Positions 1-10,475 of a stretch of 64,000 nt of DNA are shown in pieces. Source of the DNA: Xiphydria camelus. Taxonomy: Eukaryota; Arthropoda; Insecta; Hymenoptera; Xiphydriidae. The DNA is taken from assembly GCA_963678675.1 (NCBI GenBank), contig OY783196.1:17106138-17170137 (forward strand). Direction: 5' to 3'. Both the position numbers and the translations under genes were made by a program. How positions within the stretch are numbered: the stretch's first letter is position 1; every line of letters starts with the position of its first letter. The notes under the pieces were generated by a model. That model did no database searches, was not told the DNA's origin, and worked only from the letters and a program-made list of their open reading frames with translations.

Positions 1-703
1 CTCTACTCAAATCCTATATTTGAGGTTAAGAAAACATTTAATCGCTGCATATAGTTTTAAAAATCGCCAAAATTATCATTCCTCTGGCACCATTCTTCTG
101 GCTTTATGCGATCCCGAGGAATGACGAATCTGCCAGCGGAATGGTACGAAGATATTTTTTGACGTCTATTAAGTTATTCTGCTTTTTTATCAGGTTTATT
201 TATATAACTAACAAAAAACACGTTATTAAAAAAACTAAATGCTTAAAATTAATAAATATCATGGGCACTTTACTAACTTGTGAAACACTGATAAGAAAAC
301 AGCGTAATAACGGGTTACTACGTATTGCCTACAATTAAATATTAGTTATTATTGCCTGCAATAAATTATTAGTTAGCAAAATGTGTGCGTCATTCCTCTT
401 CCATCTTGATATAATTCCTCTGGCAGTACCATTTCTTACCAAGGCGACAAATGCAATAAAACTGAAAAATCAGTTTGATCTTTGAATAATTATAATAACT
501 CAGTCATAACCTAAACCAGTCCAATTTTATATGCAAAAATGAAACAACTATTTAAAAAAAATTTGTTTACTCAGCAAAATGATCATTTTCGGAGAACCAC
601 CCATGTATGTATCATGCGCTCGTTTCGTACGGATGTATAATAGAATCTTCAAAGGTTTCCAGATAGACATGTATGGTCGTCGTGAGCCCGTGTGGAAATG
701 TTC
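1..703. other. AT-rich stretch, no gene seen
   Basis: Only short open frames without recognisable protein character occur here. No inverted repeat or tandem array stands out before the GC-rich palindromes that start near 704. Confidence 0.5.
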
Positions 704-1570
704 ATTGGGCCCCAATTGGGGCCCAATTGGGCAGCCCAATCAGTGCCCAATTGGGCTTTCGTTGGGCTTGTAAAGGCGCGTCCTGACTGAGTCGACAGTG
801 TCGATCGACACTGTCGATCGACACTTTTGACTAGAATTTGTCGACTGGATTTTGTCGACCGGCATGTCGACTGGTTTGTCGGTAAACATCAAAGGGTAGT
901 CGAGTCGACGGGTCTACAAGGCCCGACCCTCCGGAGGTATGTTCTGACCCTCGGCGTAAACGGGCCCCCGGTTGGATTGGTCTTTCCGGATGGTCATCTA
1001 TTGAATTCGTCATTCTCTCCTTTACAAGACAGATTTAGTATTCCACGCATAGCGGTATCGATTAAAATTTTCGGGGAATGTGCGGGACTGCAAGCGCATT
1101 TGCCGCTTTCGCCAAAATATATCGTTTGCTAGTGAGGTATTCAGATCGCGGTGCTATCGAACGGTACGAACCGATATTCTGAATTCCGTCTATCGTGCGA
1201 CGGAACACGAATGAAAAAATAAGCATTCAAGCATGAGCCAAGTAATTTAGTGTCTACACGAAGCGAACAGTTTGGGGCGGCCTTTGAGCATCGCCAAAAA
1301 CCGTACGCCGTACGCCGACCGTCATCGCACCGCTGCCGAAACAACCGCTCGCCTTGCCGAACCCTCTGCGTTCGACTCGACTACCTTTGATGTTTACCGA
1401 CAACTCGTGGAAAACCAGTCGACATGTCGATCGACAAAATATGTCGATCGACCAAGTCGACTGCCGCGTCCTGACTTCAGTCAGGACGCGCCTTAACGCT
1501 CCGCCCAACCTATGCCCAATTTGGGCCGCCCAATTGGGCCCCAATTGGGCAACCCTATTTATGCCCAATC
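704..1570. mobile_element. GC-rich inverted-repeat element (CCCAATTGGG / TCGATCGAC motifs)
   Basis: Both outer ends are built from repeated CCCAATTGGG palindromes (704-765 and 1500-1570). Inside them an inverted repeat carries GGCGCGTCCTGACT and several TCGATCGAC units (about 775-850 and 1420-1497), followed by a second matched pair around GTCGGTAAACATCAAAGG. The nested symmetry suggests a non-autonomous DNA transposon. The inner frames are shadows of the repeats. I cannot assign a superfamily. Confidence 0.6.
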
Positions 1571-2405
1571 AACCTGAAATGTTACTTTTAATGAATAATA
1601 AGATTAATAATGAATAATAAGATTAATAATTATTAATAAGATTTTATATTTTCTCATAAAATGTACAAAAGTAAAATATAAACGTATTCAAGCGGAACAA
1701 TGATTGATACAAATCATACGCGCGGGTTTCCTTAGTGTTTCATAGTTTCCTTAGTTATTCAATTGCATCTCCTATTTTTCTGCCACGGCTTTTTGATGGA
1801 GAAGAAAAACCATTGACTCGTCCCGTGCTCGCATGACGCTGAAAACAAAAAATAGAATATCCACAAAGATATAAGTATGTCCTTCATAGGCAATCAAAGT
1901 GAGGTTAGAATGGTCAGATAGAAAGTAACTTATCTGATGGCAATTCTTCTGAGATGCTGCCGTCTCCTTTCCTGCTCTTTATGTACAGGCATCCAGAGAA
2001 AAGTAGCACTGCATCCGTTCACTATCACGATTCACGATTATTAAAAAAAAATACAAACGATTAGCAAACTACACGGAGCGTCTGTCACATTCACCACTAT
2101 TCGCCAGGGCCGTCCCGAAAAAGGGGGACGTTTTCAGCCTCTCTCCAGGGCCGTACTCTTTTCCCGGGACGGCCCTTGCGAATTTCTAAACACAAAAATA
2201 GCCGTAGCGCCTAAACTAAAATAGCTAGAAAAAAAAGTCATAAAGCAAAGATTAGAATGTTATTATCTACAACTTTTATTAAGGTCATTTTGTCGAAAAA
2301 TAATAATAATAATAAAATAAAAAAGGCTTTTCACACTAAAAAATCACACTACCCTCGTCGATTTGTTTGCGGCATAGGTAAAAATCGATAAGTGCCTTGG
2401 ACTAA
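1571..2405. other. AT-rich sequence with one short inverted repeat, no gene
   Basis: Nothing protein-like is visible. A 71-bp inverted repeat with arms AGGGCCGTCCCG and CGGGACGGCCCT lies at 2106-2176 and looks like a tiny MITE remnant. Confidence 0.5.
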
Positions 2406-2823
2406 GTGATTAGGTACCAACTAAACGCTAATACTATATCGTATCACCTGACCCAAATTTCAGTCACTAAAAGTTCGGAATAGATTTCAATTTTATTTAT
2501 TCTGTAATAGAAATGGCCAATTTATCATTATATGTATCTTACTCCACTCAATTTGAAAAATGCTGTAAAGATTATTAAAAACGCAATTATCAAAGAATGA
2601 AATATATTATATATTTATTACCAGTCATCATAATAAAGTTAGTAAAGTTTTTGAGGCGATGCTATCAACATTAAAACATAAAAATTATACAATATTTCTT
2701 GCTAGGGTAGTGATTAGGTACCTTAGTTGGGGCCTGATTGGGCTGCCCAACGTAGCCCCAACTAAACGCTAATACTACATCGTATCACCTGACCCAAATT
2801 CCAGTCACTAAAAGTTCGGAATA
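2406..2823 (+). repeat. Direct repeat pair, second copy with a 38-bp insertion
   Basis: A 78-bp segment (2406-2483, starting AGTGATTAGGTACC) recurs at 2710-2823 with very few substitutions. The second copy is interrupted right after GGTACC by about 38 bp rich in TTGGGGCC / GGCTGCCCAA, itself imperfectly palindromic and made of the same GCCCAA motifs as the element at 704-1570. Confidence 0.7.
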
Positions 2824-2989
2824 AGTTCTAAATGTCCAGATTTATTTTTACTTCCGGTACATAAATAAAACAAACAATTGTATCTATTCGATTTACTATA
2901 TTTTATTCAAATTGGGCCGCCCAATTGGGGCCTAATTGGCGCCCAATTACTGATTGGGCCAACTTGGGCAGATTTCCACACGGGAGGTT

Positions 2990-3297
2990 CATACAAATTA
3001 CAATAACTGACCGTTCGAAAGTTTACATTTATTTTAGTTTAGAAAAATAATTGTTCTTCAAAAAATTGATTAATTTACATCAAAATGTGATTCAGATTAA
3101 TCGGTGTATTTATTGTAGCAACATATTTATGAAAAATTGTACATATATTTAATAAATATTTAGTATTTTATTTGTATTAGTTTCAAATCATTTAATGACA
3201 CAAGTAGGTATGCTTTCTTAATGATGACTCAGAAAGCGCACTACCTTAATGCATCAGGTGAGCTAATAATATCTTGAGTTGCTGTACAATTTACATA
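2990..3297 (+). repeat. Dispersed repeat, copy A
   Basis: This segment aligns over its length with 19600-19764 plus 20219-20400, sharing for example GTAGCAACATA, the TTTAGTATTT run and AAAGCGCAC. Copy A is uninterrupted at the position where copy B carries a 454-bp inserted element, so it works as an empty site. No coding potential is seen. Confidence 0.7.
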
Positions 3298-3543
3298 CAC
3301 AGAAAAAATGAGCTAGTTGGATCTAGTTGCGGGATCGTAAGTAATTATTTATTTATATCAATAAAATCTTTTAATACGTCAATTTGATATTTTTTCCTTA
3401 CAATCATGTGGAATAGTAGGTATGTGATTTCAAGGAAAAAATATCTGATTAATAGGAAAAAAGATTTCATAGATATAAATAAATAATTACTGGCGACCTT
3501 GCAAGTAATTATTAGTAGACCCAATTAATTCTTCTTCTCTGTG
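3298..3543. mobile_element. MITE, CACAGAGAAAAA family, copy 1
   Basis: The ends are CACAGAAAAAATGAGCTAG and, inverted, ATTCTTCTTCTCTGTG. The internal arms, around AAGTAATTATTTATTTATAT, also pair. The 4 bp CATA flank both ends, a possible target duplication that the two sister copies near 15.4 and 15.9 kb do not confirm. The element is non-coding. Confidence 0.7.
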
Positions 3544-4191
3544 CATATTTGTCTATCTGAGATGTAGGAAATAAGATAGATGCTTTTTTCACGAGAATAT
3601 CATATACCTAGGATAAGAATAAATACACGGAAATATTAAAACGTTCTTTCCATTTTAGGGCGTTTACGAAACGTTTGCTGAAAATTAGACACTCATCTAT
3701 AGATGAGCTATAATATATTAGCTCTGCTTAAGACCTTCGCTAATCGTAGACATTCTGGACCGATGGTTTTTCCAAACTTGTACATTTTCCGAATATTTCT
3801 TTCCGCGTAATTTTAAGCTGGGGGATCCCAGGATCGATCGGTATGCAGTTTCACAATAGTTTGCATTTCAAGATAGCTTTATCCCGCTAAAGAAACCAGT
3901 AAAATGGAGCACATTTGCGCGATACCGTGAATTTGCCGGTTTTTCAGTAGGGTACAGACGCCGCGCCTGCGGAAATTTCATTCGAAAAAATTGAGCGTTT
4001 ACTGACTATGCCAGTATAGTAGAATCCGAATTATCCAGGAGAGGATTTTCTAAGAAGCAGATTTTCCGGCAAACGGATTATCCGAGACGATCTCAAGGCT
4101 TTTATTGAAATTTTTTCTTTGTGACAACAGAAGCATAGCGGTTTCTAGACTACCGGTTATCTAATTACAATGGTCTACCAAAAATGTACTC
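3544..4191. other. No gene seen
   Basis: No convincing reading frame. Near 4018-4085 the sequence TAGTAGAATCCGAATTATCC resembles a pogo/Tigger-type terminus and may pair with the reversed motif ending near 5235. Confidence 0.4.
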
Positions 4192-4496
4192 AAAAATGAA
4201 ATAAAATAGGTGAATAGATCTCGATACGCTTTTCCTGTTTTTCACTAGCACGTCACGTTTTTTTTAGGAAATTGGGGTCAGACATCGAAAAAATCATAGA
4301 GGGTTTCTAATTTTATTTTTCTAAAAAATTTGCTAGTACAAGTTTTTGGAAAAATGAATTAAAAAACCCCCTAAAACGCGATTATTCGACATTTGACCCC
4401 AATTTTCTAAAGAACGTGAAATGCTTGAGCAAAACGGAAAAAAGAACTAGAATCAGCACATGTCGCGATCTATATAATCCACCTTGTTTCATTTCC
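4192..4496. mobile_element. Palindromic MITE
   Basis: Left arm AAAATGAAATAAAATAGGTG pairs with the reverse complement of the segment ending GTTTCATTTCC. A second pair lies inside, GGAAATTGGGGTCA against TGACCCCAATTTTC. The whole 305 bp folds on itself and encodes nothing. Confidence 0.6.
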
Positions 4497-4523
4497 GATG
4501 CGAAAATAAGGTCTAATTTTGTA

Positions 4524-5056
4524 TATGTTAGCGTTAAAGTATGAAATTCAGTTAATCTATGTAATAACTAGTTATTTTATATAATAACGTGGCATTTTAG
4601 TTAAAGTATGAAATAGAATATTTATCCAACATTATAACTAGTTAATTTATAGAGTAACTAGGTATTTTACGAATTAACTACCTACTGTTACTTAAAGCTT
4701 CTTCTCTTTCGCGTTCGATGCTGAATTTATTAAAACATAAGAGACATTTCCGCTGCCCCAGTATCTACGTCGATTTCATTAGTATTAGTTTCAGTTTGTG
4801 CATCATTTGGTTAGGTTAGTTTAGGTTAGGTTAGGTTAGGAGTATCGTATTAACTTTTCAGATCCTTGCACACTTAAGACATTATAATGTTTATTTCATA
4901 CTTTCACGGATGCTTCGGCGTTAATATATAGAATAACTAGTTAAAGTGTTAAAAACACTGAAATTATAGGTATACTTTAACTGATCGCATTAGTTATTCC
5001 ATAGACTAATGCGTGATTTCATAGAATAACAGATTTCATACTTTAACGCTAACATA
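4524..5056. mobile_element. MITE with TATGTTAGCGTTAAAG TIR and TA target
   Basis: The perfect terminal inverted repeat starts TATGTTAGCGTTAAAGTATG and ends with its complement at 5056, flanked by TA on both sides. Copies of AATAACTAGTTA and a TTAGG tract lie inside. The TA target points to a Tc1/mariner-type mobiliser, by inference. Confidence 0.7.
4809..4840 (+). repeat. Short interstitial (TTAGG)n tract
   Basis: Six tandem GGTTA units, one of them GTTTA, match the canonical insect telomere repeat. The tract is 32 bp and sits inside a MITE, so it is not a telomere. It supports an arthropod origin. Confidence 0.6.
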
Positions 5057-5157
5057 TAGACCAGTGTTATTAATATCAGCCAATGAACGATCTAGAAATC
5101 TAATGTTCTGTGTCTGCTGTTGTGGAAAAAAATACATTCGAGCAGGTGCAACATGTT

Positions 5158-5235
5158 TTCAATTATCCGTGGTATTCGATTATCGAGAATCTGTTTAGTC
5201 CCACGAATCCCTGATAATCGAGGTTCTACTGTACT
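5158..5235 (-). repeat. Possible pogo/Tigger-like terminus
   Basis: Read on the minus strand the end is CAGTAGAACCTCGATTATC, the form typical of pogo/Tigger TIRs, followed by a second inverted ATTATCC motif. A forward-facing relative lies at about 4018. No transposase remains between them. This is recognition from memory of the family. Confidence 0.35.
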
Positions 5236-5465
5236 TACAATTAGTACAGCCAGTAGCATCCATCGACGGGGTTCGAAAGGTTCGGGCTGGAGTCGAACCC
5301 TGACTAGGTACGGGACGATTTTTAGGGTTGAAAGAAGAACAAGCTTTAGCCCTCGCACGTGTCGAACATACGACGACGGGGGCGAGCGAGACCAGCGTGT
5401 GCGACTATTTAGAAGAAACGAGAAACAAATAAACCGGATTGGATCCGAGCCAAGGGTGCTTTGAC

Positions 5466-5645
5466 CCTATTGGTGCCCATCCACGTACAGGCGGACTGCA
5501 GTCCGTGGACTGACAGTTCTGATCTGCAGTCCCGAACTGTCATTGACCACACACGCACAGTTCTGCGGACTGCAGGCCGTCGCCGGACAGTCCAGGGACT
5601 GCAGGCCGCCGGATGATTCGCCATACACGCACAGTTCATGAGTCA
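5466..5645 (+). repeat. CTGCAG-rich repeat terminus (left member)
   Basis: The end GGTGCCCATCCACGTACAGG is followed by many GGACTGCAG units. Its reverse complement closes the related array at 11020-11050, so the two may be opposite ends of one family or of one large composite. Frames across it are repeat artefacts. Confidence 0.55.
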
Positions 5646-5681
5646 GTTCAGTTCGATCAACTGTGTTCGGAAGAAAAAATA

Positions 5682-5941
5682 TATGAGGGGTATAGATGCC
5701 AAACCCGCCAAGAGTCACATTTATAGCAATTCACAGGAAACGTCAAAAACTGGTGCAGACGGCCATTGCCTTACATTGGCAAGCGTATTTTCTACCTTAT
5801 ATTATTATTAACGGTTTAATGTGGAATTTGCACCTAAATTATGTTCGACCTTATGCACGTACTTATAAAGAACAAATTCCCGTATCTACCTCAAATTTGA
5901 CAAAAATGAACTTGGCGGGTTTTGCATCTATACCCCTTATG
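5682..5941. mobile_element. 260-bp MITE with AGGGGTATAGATGC ends
   Basis: Left end AGGGGTATAGATGCCAAACC and right end GGTTTTGCATCTATACCCCT are inverted, with CCGCCAAG continuing the pairing. An 85-residue frame runs through both arms and is not a real protein. Confidence 0.65.
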
Positions 5942-6045
5942 TCTAATATTTAACATGGTTGTGAGAAAAGGGAAGCTTATTTTGTTCCTTATAATTATGT
6001 TGTTAAGTTATCGACATACGAGAAATCGGCAACGTTTTTAGGTAA

Positions 6046-6600
6046 AAGAATGCCAATGTACAGATGATCCTGATTATGAATTTAATTTATATCGTGGAAA
6101 TGAAGAGATTCAATCCGAACGTATCGAATTATTAACTGTCATTCCTTTTGAAGCTCGAAAGCAATCGTATATTAAACAAAGAGTATTTATTCCTATTGGA
6201 AATCGATGCTGCAAAAATCATTTGATCAAAGAAAAGTTCTACGAAGACGATCTGTTCCTTTTAAAAGTGATTTTTAATTCAAGTTTTGTAGAAACCTCTG
6301 ATCTACAAAAATTGTTAGATAATCTTGCTGGAGGCCGCGATTCTTTACTTATAGGAATAATAAGTAATTATAAGAATTATAAGAATTAATAATAAGAATA
6401 TAAATGAAATACGAAATATGCTTCCTTCTATGCGCGATAATGATAATAATCGATCAGTGCTTCAAGCGGTTGTTGTATTTCTTATCAAATTAAGAAGTGG
6501 GAATTCAAATAGTACGATTTCTTCCTTTTTAATTCAAGCGAGAAATTCAAGCGGGGGTAGTTTTCATATGCTTATCCGGCTATACCCTTTAACATTTCGA
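6046..6600 (+). pseudogene. Degraded DDE transposase N-terminal region
   Basis: The translated stretch around 6055-6370 contains IPIGNRCCKNHLIKEKFYED, followed near 6418-6540 by a helix-turn-helix-like segment (SVLQAVVVFLIKLRSGNSN). That order, a CC-H cluster and then an HTH, resembles the N-terminus of insect Harbinger/IS5-type DDE transposases. The two parts lie in different frames separated by stops, no start codon opens the first part, and the catalytic domain is absent. This is therefore a remnant. Family placement is from memory and moderate. Confidence 0.5.
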
Positions 6601-6736
6601 TAATCTAAATGCGGTATATGCTAACTGCATAGGTAAAAAGCGGTATGTGCACCGACGGTTATTGTAGATACCACTGTTTGACTGTGTATGATGCAATACC
6701 GCGTTTCTCACATTTCAACGGCTCAGAAATTGAAGG

Positions 6737-7066
6737 ATGACGAAAACTTTGCGAAATGACAGTACGTTACCTCCCGCAATCGATGTCGTAATTGTTAATG
6801 GATTTTTTTTAATTCGTCGTATTAAAGATGTGCCAAAGTCGTTCGGCAATATTTCAAAGAAAATTCTACAAATTCTATACAGTTCTGATGCTCCACGTGT
6901 ACATATAGTTTTTCATCGGTATTCTCTGCCTTCAGTCAAAGATTACGAGCGTTCGTTGCGAGGAGGTTTCGAAACTGATTACGAGTACGTCATCTGTGGT
7001 CCAAAACAAGCTAGACCAACTGACTTTTCGAAAGAACTTCGAAATGATAAATTCAAAGAAGATTAG
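6737..7066 (+). CDS. Conserved-looking repeat-associated protein fragment, function unknown
   Basis: A 109-residue frame contains VHIVFHRYSLPSVKDYERS and, later, YVICGPKQARPTDFSKELRN. I recall similar motifs (a YxxxSIKxxER signature and a GPxQxRP signature) in repeated uncharacterised metazoan proteins. I cannot name the family or give a function. The frame ends at a stop just after FKED, where relatives appear longer, so this is probably a truncated exon. It follows the transposase remnant at 6.0-6.6 kb but need not belong to it. Confidence 0.4.
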   Translation: MTKTLRNDSTLPPAIDVVIVNGFFLIRRIKDVPKSFGNISKKILQILYSSDAPRVHIVFHRYSLPSVKDYERSLRGGFETDYEYVICGPKQARPTDFSKELRNDKFKED

Positions 7067-7127
7067 TCGTTTTTCTGATTTCACCCTAGCAAACTCGAGA
7101 AGTAGGTACCTTTATTGGTAACAAAAA

Positions 7128-7389
7128 TCTCTTTATCTGTATATATAAAATAAAGTCGGGTTAGTTACACAATTTATAACTAAAGAACGGCTGGACAGAT
7201 TTTTATGACTTTTGACTCTTGGATTTGTCTCCGCGATGAATAGCAGAATATATAGATTCGTTTCAATAAAGCAAATGCCTTGCTGTAAAGTGAATTAAAT
7301 TAGTAAATATACTTAAAATACATTTCGTTTTTAAGTTAACACAACATTTATTGATTCTGAGGCGGTACGAAGTTCGCCGGGTCAGCTAG
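7128..7389 (+). mobile_element. Small non-autonomous Helitron
   Basis: The 5' end is TCTCTTTATCTGTATATATA. The 3' end is a short GGCG/CGCC hairpin followed by CGGGTCAGCTAG and then T. Insertion lies between A and T without target duplication. These are the three structural hallmarks of canonical Helitrons. The 262 bp are non-coding, so rolling-circle proteins would have to act in trans. Confidence 0.75.
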
Positions 7390-7584
7390 TTATATTAAGT
7401 ATATAAAATAGTTTTTCGGATCGACGATCGGCTCAAAACTCCGTCCCCCACCAATCGTCTGCCAGCCAGGGCGAAGCCGCCGCCGCCGCTCCCCTTCCCT
7501 TCCCTCTTTCCACCCCCTCCATCACCTTTCCTCCCCCCTGAACTGACAGAAAATTTTTAACATCGATGAAAGTTCGGCACGACA

Positions 7585-10475
7585 CACAGTGGAGTATTTA
7601 TCATATCCACGGAATAATAATTACGAAAATCAACACTCATAGATTACTGTAATTTAATTAATTATTTGTTGCTATCATTCTAACGATAACATCGGTATGC
7701 ATTAATTCAATGACAGCGCCCATACCTGTTAAAACAAGTGACAGAATGATAACAGCAAATTGTGTATCGAATTTTCGGTGCATCAGTTCTTTTAATTGTT
7801 CTCAACTAAATGTGCCGTAGTGATATTAAGGTTTGCTGATTTATATTTTAAGTAAGTGGACATTGTTTTAAAGATATAATATGTATTTTAGCATAAACTT
7901 ATTTGTCATAATGACACTGTTTTCTGTTAAATATAAGGCGTATTGTATTAACCTAAAAAAAACTGAGATTCGACTGGATTCGAGCTGATTTCATTTTTTA
8001 CTTATTAAACAATCCTTCTAGATTCTTTTCCATTAAAATTTAACTGCCAAGAACTGCCAGTGGCCGGGACTTTTCAGGTACCATGTCTCTACGAAAGAGA
8101 GAACTTTTTGAGGTTTGGTGCCACGAAAAGGACGTCAAAACGAAAAATTTGGCTGTCTTTCAGTATGTTGTTAGAAAATTAAATATAGAAGATTCTGATG
8201 AACACGTATATACTGAATATATCAAAAAAGTAGTAAAGAATTTCACAAGTAAAATAAATGAAAAGTGGCATAGCTGCAATCGCACTTTAAAAGTGTTCAT
8301 TGCGCGTTATCATCAATGGCTTGAGGAAGAAATAGATATTCTTCCTATTCAATGTGGTGCAAAGTTGGTTCCAGCAAATAATGTCGGTAGGCCAAAGAAA
8401 TGTTTTTCAGAAGTTGGTGTCCAATCAAAACGGCAAAAAGTTTCATCTTTACTTGACAACTATTCTACTGAAGAGTTGTCATTTGCCGTTAGTACTAGCC
8501 TACGAAAATCTGGGCAACGAGATGCTGCTAAAATTATTCAATCTGTGATTGATCGTTCTCTAAATGCAACTGAAATAAAAAAGTTAGTGAATAATTCACC
8601 TACTTTACCCATAAAGTACACCCCAGAAGAAGCACTCGCTTTGTATGTAGACGGGCGTTATACTAAAAACATGTATATTCTCATGCAAACTGGTGCAAAA
8701 TTACGGAATGCCAACATTTACCCTTCTTACAACTTGTTAAAAAAGGCGAAAAAAGATTGTTACCCCGACGAACAGGATCTGACAATATCGGAAATATATG
8801 CTGAGGTTAAACTACAAGCGCTGGTCAATCACACAGCTATAAGACTAGTATCAGTTCAACAAGAAGTATTGGAACAGAACTTAACAGAAATACAAGAAGG
8901 TGTTACATTAATTTACAAATGGGGCTGTGATGGATCCTCAGGTCATTCGACTTATAAACAGAAATTTACGGAACAAAATGGAAACTCTCACACCGATTCA
9001 TATTTATTTGCTGTGTGTATTGTCCCTCTTCGGCTCCAAATAACAAGCAATAAGATTTTATGGAATAACCCTCGTCGTTCATCGACTAGGTATTGCAGGC
9101 CGATAAAAATTACTTTTAAAAAGGAAACTAACGAACTGTCTAAAAGAGAAATAGGAAATATAGAAAGTCAAATTAAAAATATTGTACCTACAAAAATTAT
9201 TATATCTGATAGGGAAATTTGGGTCAATCATTGTTTCAGGTTAACTATGATAGATGGAAAAATGTTTGGAGTAATCACTCAATCATCCAATCAAGCATGT
9301 GGCATTTGTAGGGCAACTCCCAAAAATATGAATAATTTAAATGACATTTACAAGCGTACTCCAAATACAGAATATTTGAAGTTTGGGGTCTCTACTTTGC
9401 ACGCTTGGATACGATGTCTAGAGGCTTTACTTCACATATCATATCGTATTCCAATTCAGAAATGGCAAATCAGAGATAAAACTGAGAAAGAAATAGTACA
9501 AAATCGTAAAGAAGAAATAAGATCACGTCTGAGATCAGAAATAGGATTACTAATAGATATTCCCAAACCTGGCTTTGGTACCACGAACGATGGCAATACA
9601 GCTAGACGTTTTTTTCTGCAGCCTTTTTTAATTGCAACCATTACTGGGTTGAACGCAGAATTAGTAGAACATTTTTCTGTAATATTGAGAACCATGTCAT
9701 CTGGTTATGCAGTCAACGTACAAGCATTCAAAGAATATACAAAAAAAACTGCAGAAAAATACGTCGAATGCTATTCGTGGTACTATATGCCATCTAGCAT
9801 TCATAAAATCCTTATTCATGGTGCTGATATTATTAAAGAAGCTATACTTCCAATAGGTGTATTTTCAGAGGAAGCTTTGGAATCCAGGAATAAGGATCTT
9901 AAGAAATATAGGGAATTTAACACCAGAAAGTCTTCTCGAGAAAAAACGATGAGGGATTTATTCAATTGCTTATTAGTTTCCTCTGATCCACTGATATCTA
10001 GCCTATCCAAGTCAAGTAGTTTTTCAAAAAACAACCATAAAATTTCACTTGACAGCAAGGTTATTGCATTATTATCGGATCCTGCGATACCTAGTTTATT
10101 AGATAATAGTACTAATATTAACGATAGCTGTGATTCTGAAGACTCAGATGAGTAACATAGTTGCAATATTTAAGTTAAGTTACAGTCAGATTCAGAATTA
10201 TCTTTATTATTTTAATATTTTTAACGTTAATTTTTTCACATAAATATTAATTTTATTTCTTTACTTGGTCTGACCAGTTTCGATTTGGTATAACACAGTA
10301 TTATATATTTGGTATAACAGTATTATATATTTGGTATAACATAACGCAGTATCTAATCAAATAAATACTACCTTTATGCAATAAAGTACATACATTTTTA
10401 AAGACAAAAATTAAATCAAGAATTTATGTGGATTACTCATTTTTATTTGCTAGATTATACGTTTAACCCACTGTG
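7585..10475 (+). mobile_element. Transib transposon, copy 1 (2,891 bp, apparently intact)
   Basis: Both termini are CACAGTGG / CCACTGTG style ends: CACAGTGG at 7585 and CCCACTGTG ending at 10475. The 5-bp CGACA is duplicated on each side (7580-7584 and 10476-10480). One long transposase gene lies between non-coding ends. Known Transib elements have CAC-starting TIRs and 5-bp GC-rich target duplications, which fits. The flanks TTAACATCGATGAAAGTT and GGCCCGGACTGCAGATCAAC are contiguous in a related unoccupied repeat at 10850-10900, which confirms both boundaries. Confidence 0.93.
8083..10155 (+). CDS. Transib transposase, RAG1-core-like, intact
   Basis: A single 690-residue open frame. The RAG1/Transib catalytic layout is visible: D283 in KWGCDGSSGHS, D391 in LTMIDGKMFG followed by a zinc-binding CGIC at 406-409, an H-x4-H pair at H574/H579 (SIHKILIH), and the acidic E596/E597 in SEEALESRNK. 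RAG1 has the same order, with its HxxxxH pair some 20 residues before the catalytic Glu. The N-terminal ~100 residues are basic and probably bind DNA, and the C-terminus is acidic (DSEDSDE). It would cut DNA at the CACAGTG ends in the nucleus by a hairpin-type mechanism known for Transib. The start codon has GGTACCATG context. No frameshift or stop is present. Confidence 0.92.
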   Translation: MSLRKRELFEVWCHEKDVKTKNLAVFQYVVRKLNIEDSDEHVYTEYIKKVVKNFTSKINEKWHSCNRTLKVFIARYHQWLEEEIDILPIQCGAKLVPANNVGRPKKCFSEVGVQSKRQKVSSLLDNYSTEELSFAVSTSLRKSGQRDAAKIIQSVIDRSLNATEIKKLVNNSPTLPIKYTPEEALALYVDGRYTKNMYILMQTGAKLRNANIYPSYNLLKKAKKDCYPDEQDLTISEIYAEVKLQALVNHTAIRLVSVQQEVLEQNLTEIQEGVTLIYKWGCDGSSGHSTYKQKFTEQNGNSHTDSYLFAVCIVPLRLQITSNKILWNNPRRSSTRYCRPIKITFKKETNELSKREIGNIESQIKNIVPTKIIISDREIWVNHCFRLTMIDGKMFGVITQSSNQACGICRATPKNMNNLNDIYKRTPNTEYLKFGVSTLHAWIRCLEALLHISYRIPIQKWQIRDKTEKEIVQNRKEEIRSRLRSEIGLLIDIPKPGFGTTNDGNTARRFFLQPFLIATITGLNAELVEHFSVILRTMSSGYAVNVQAFKEYTKKTAEKYVECYSWYYMPSSIHKILIHGADIIKEAILPIGVFSEEALESRNKDLKKYREFNTRKSSREKTMRDLFNCLLVSSDPLISSLSKSSSFSKNNHKISLDSKVIALLSDPAIPSLLDNSTNINDSCDSEDSDE

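Noticed and set aside
5120..5464. 114-residue frame on the plus strand
   Set aside because: It starts inside a pogo-like terminus, overlaps an opposite-strand frame and has no domain.
9456..10166. Antisense frames of 79 and 116 residues within the Transib gene
   Set aside because: They recur at the second copy only because the elements are identical. No motif.
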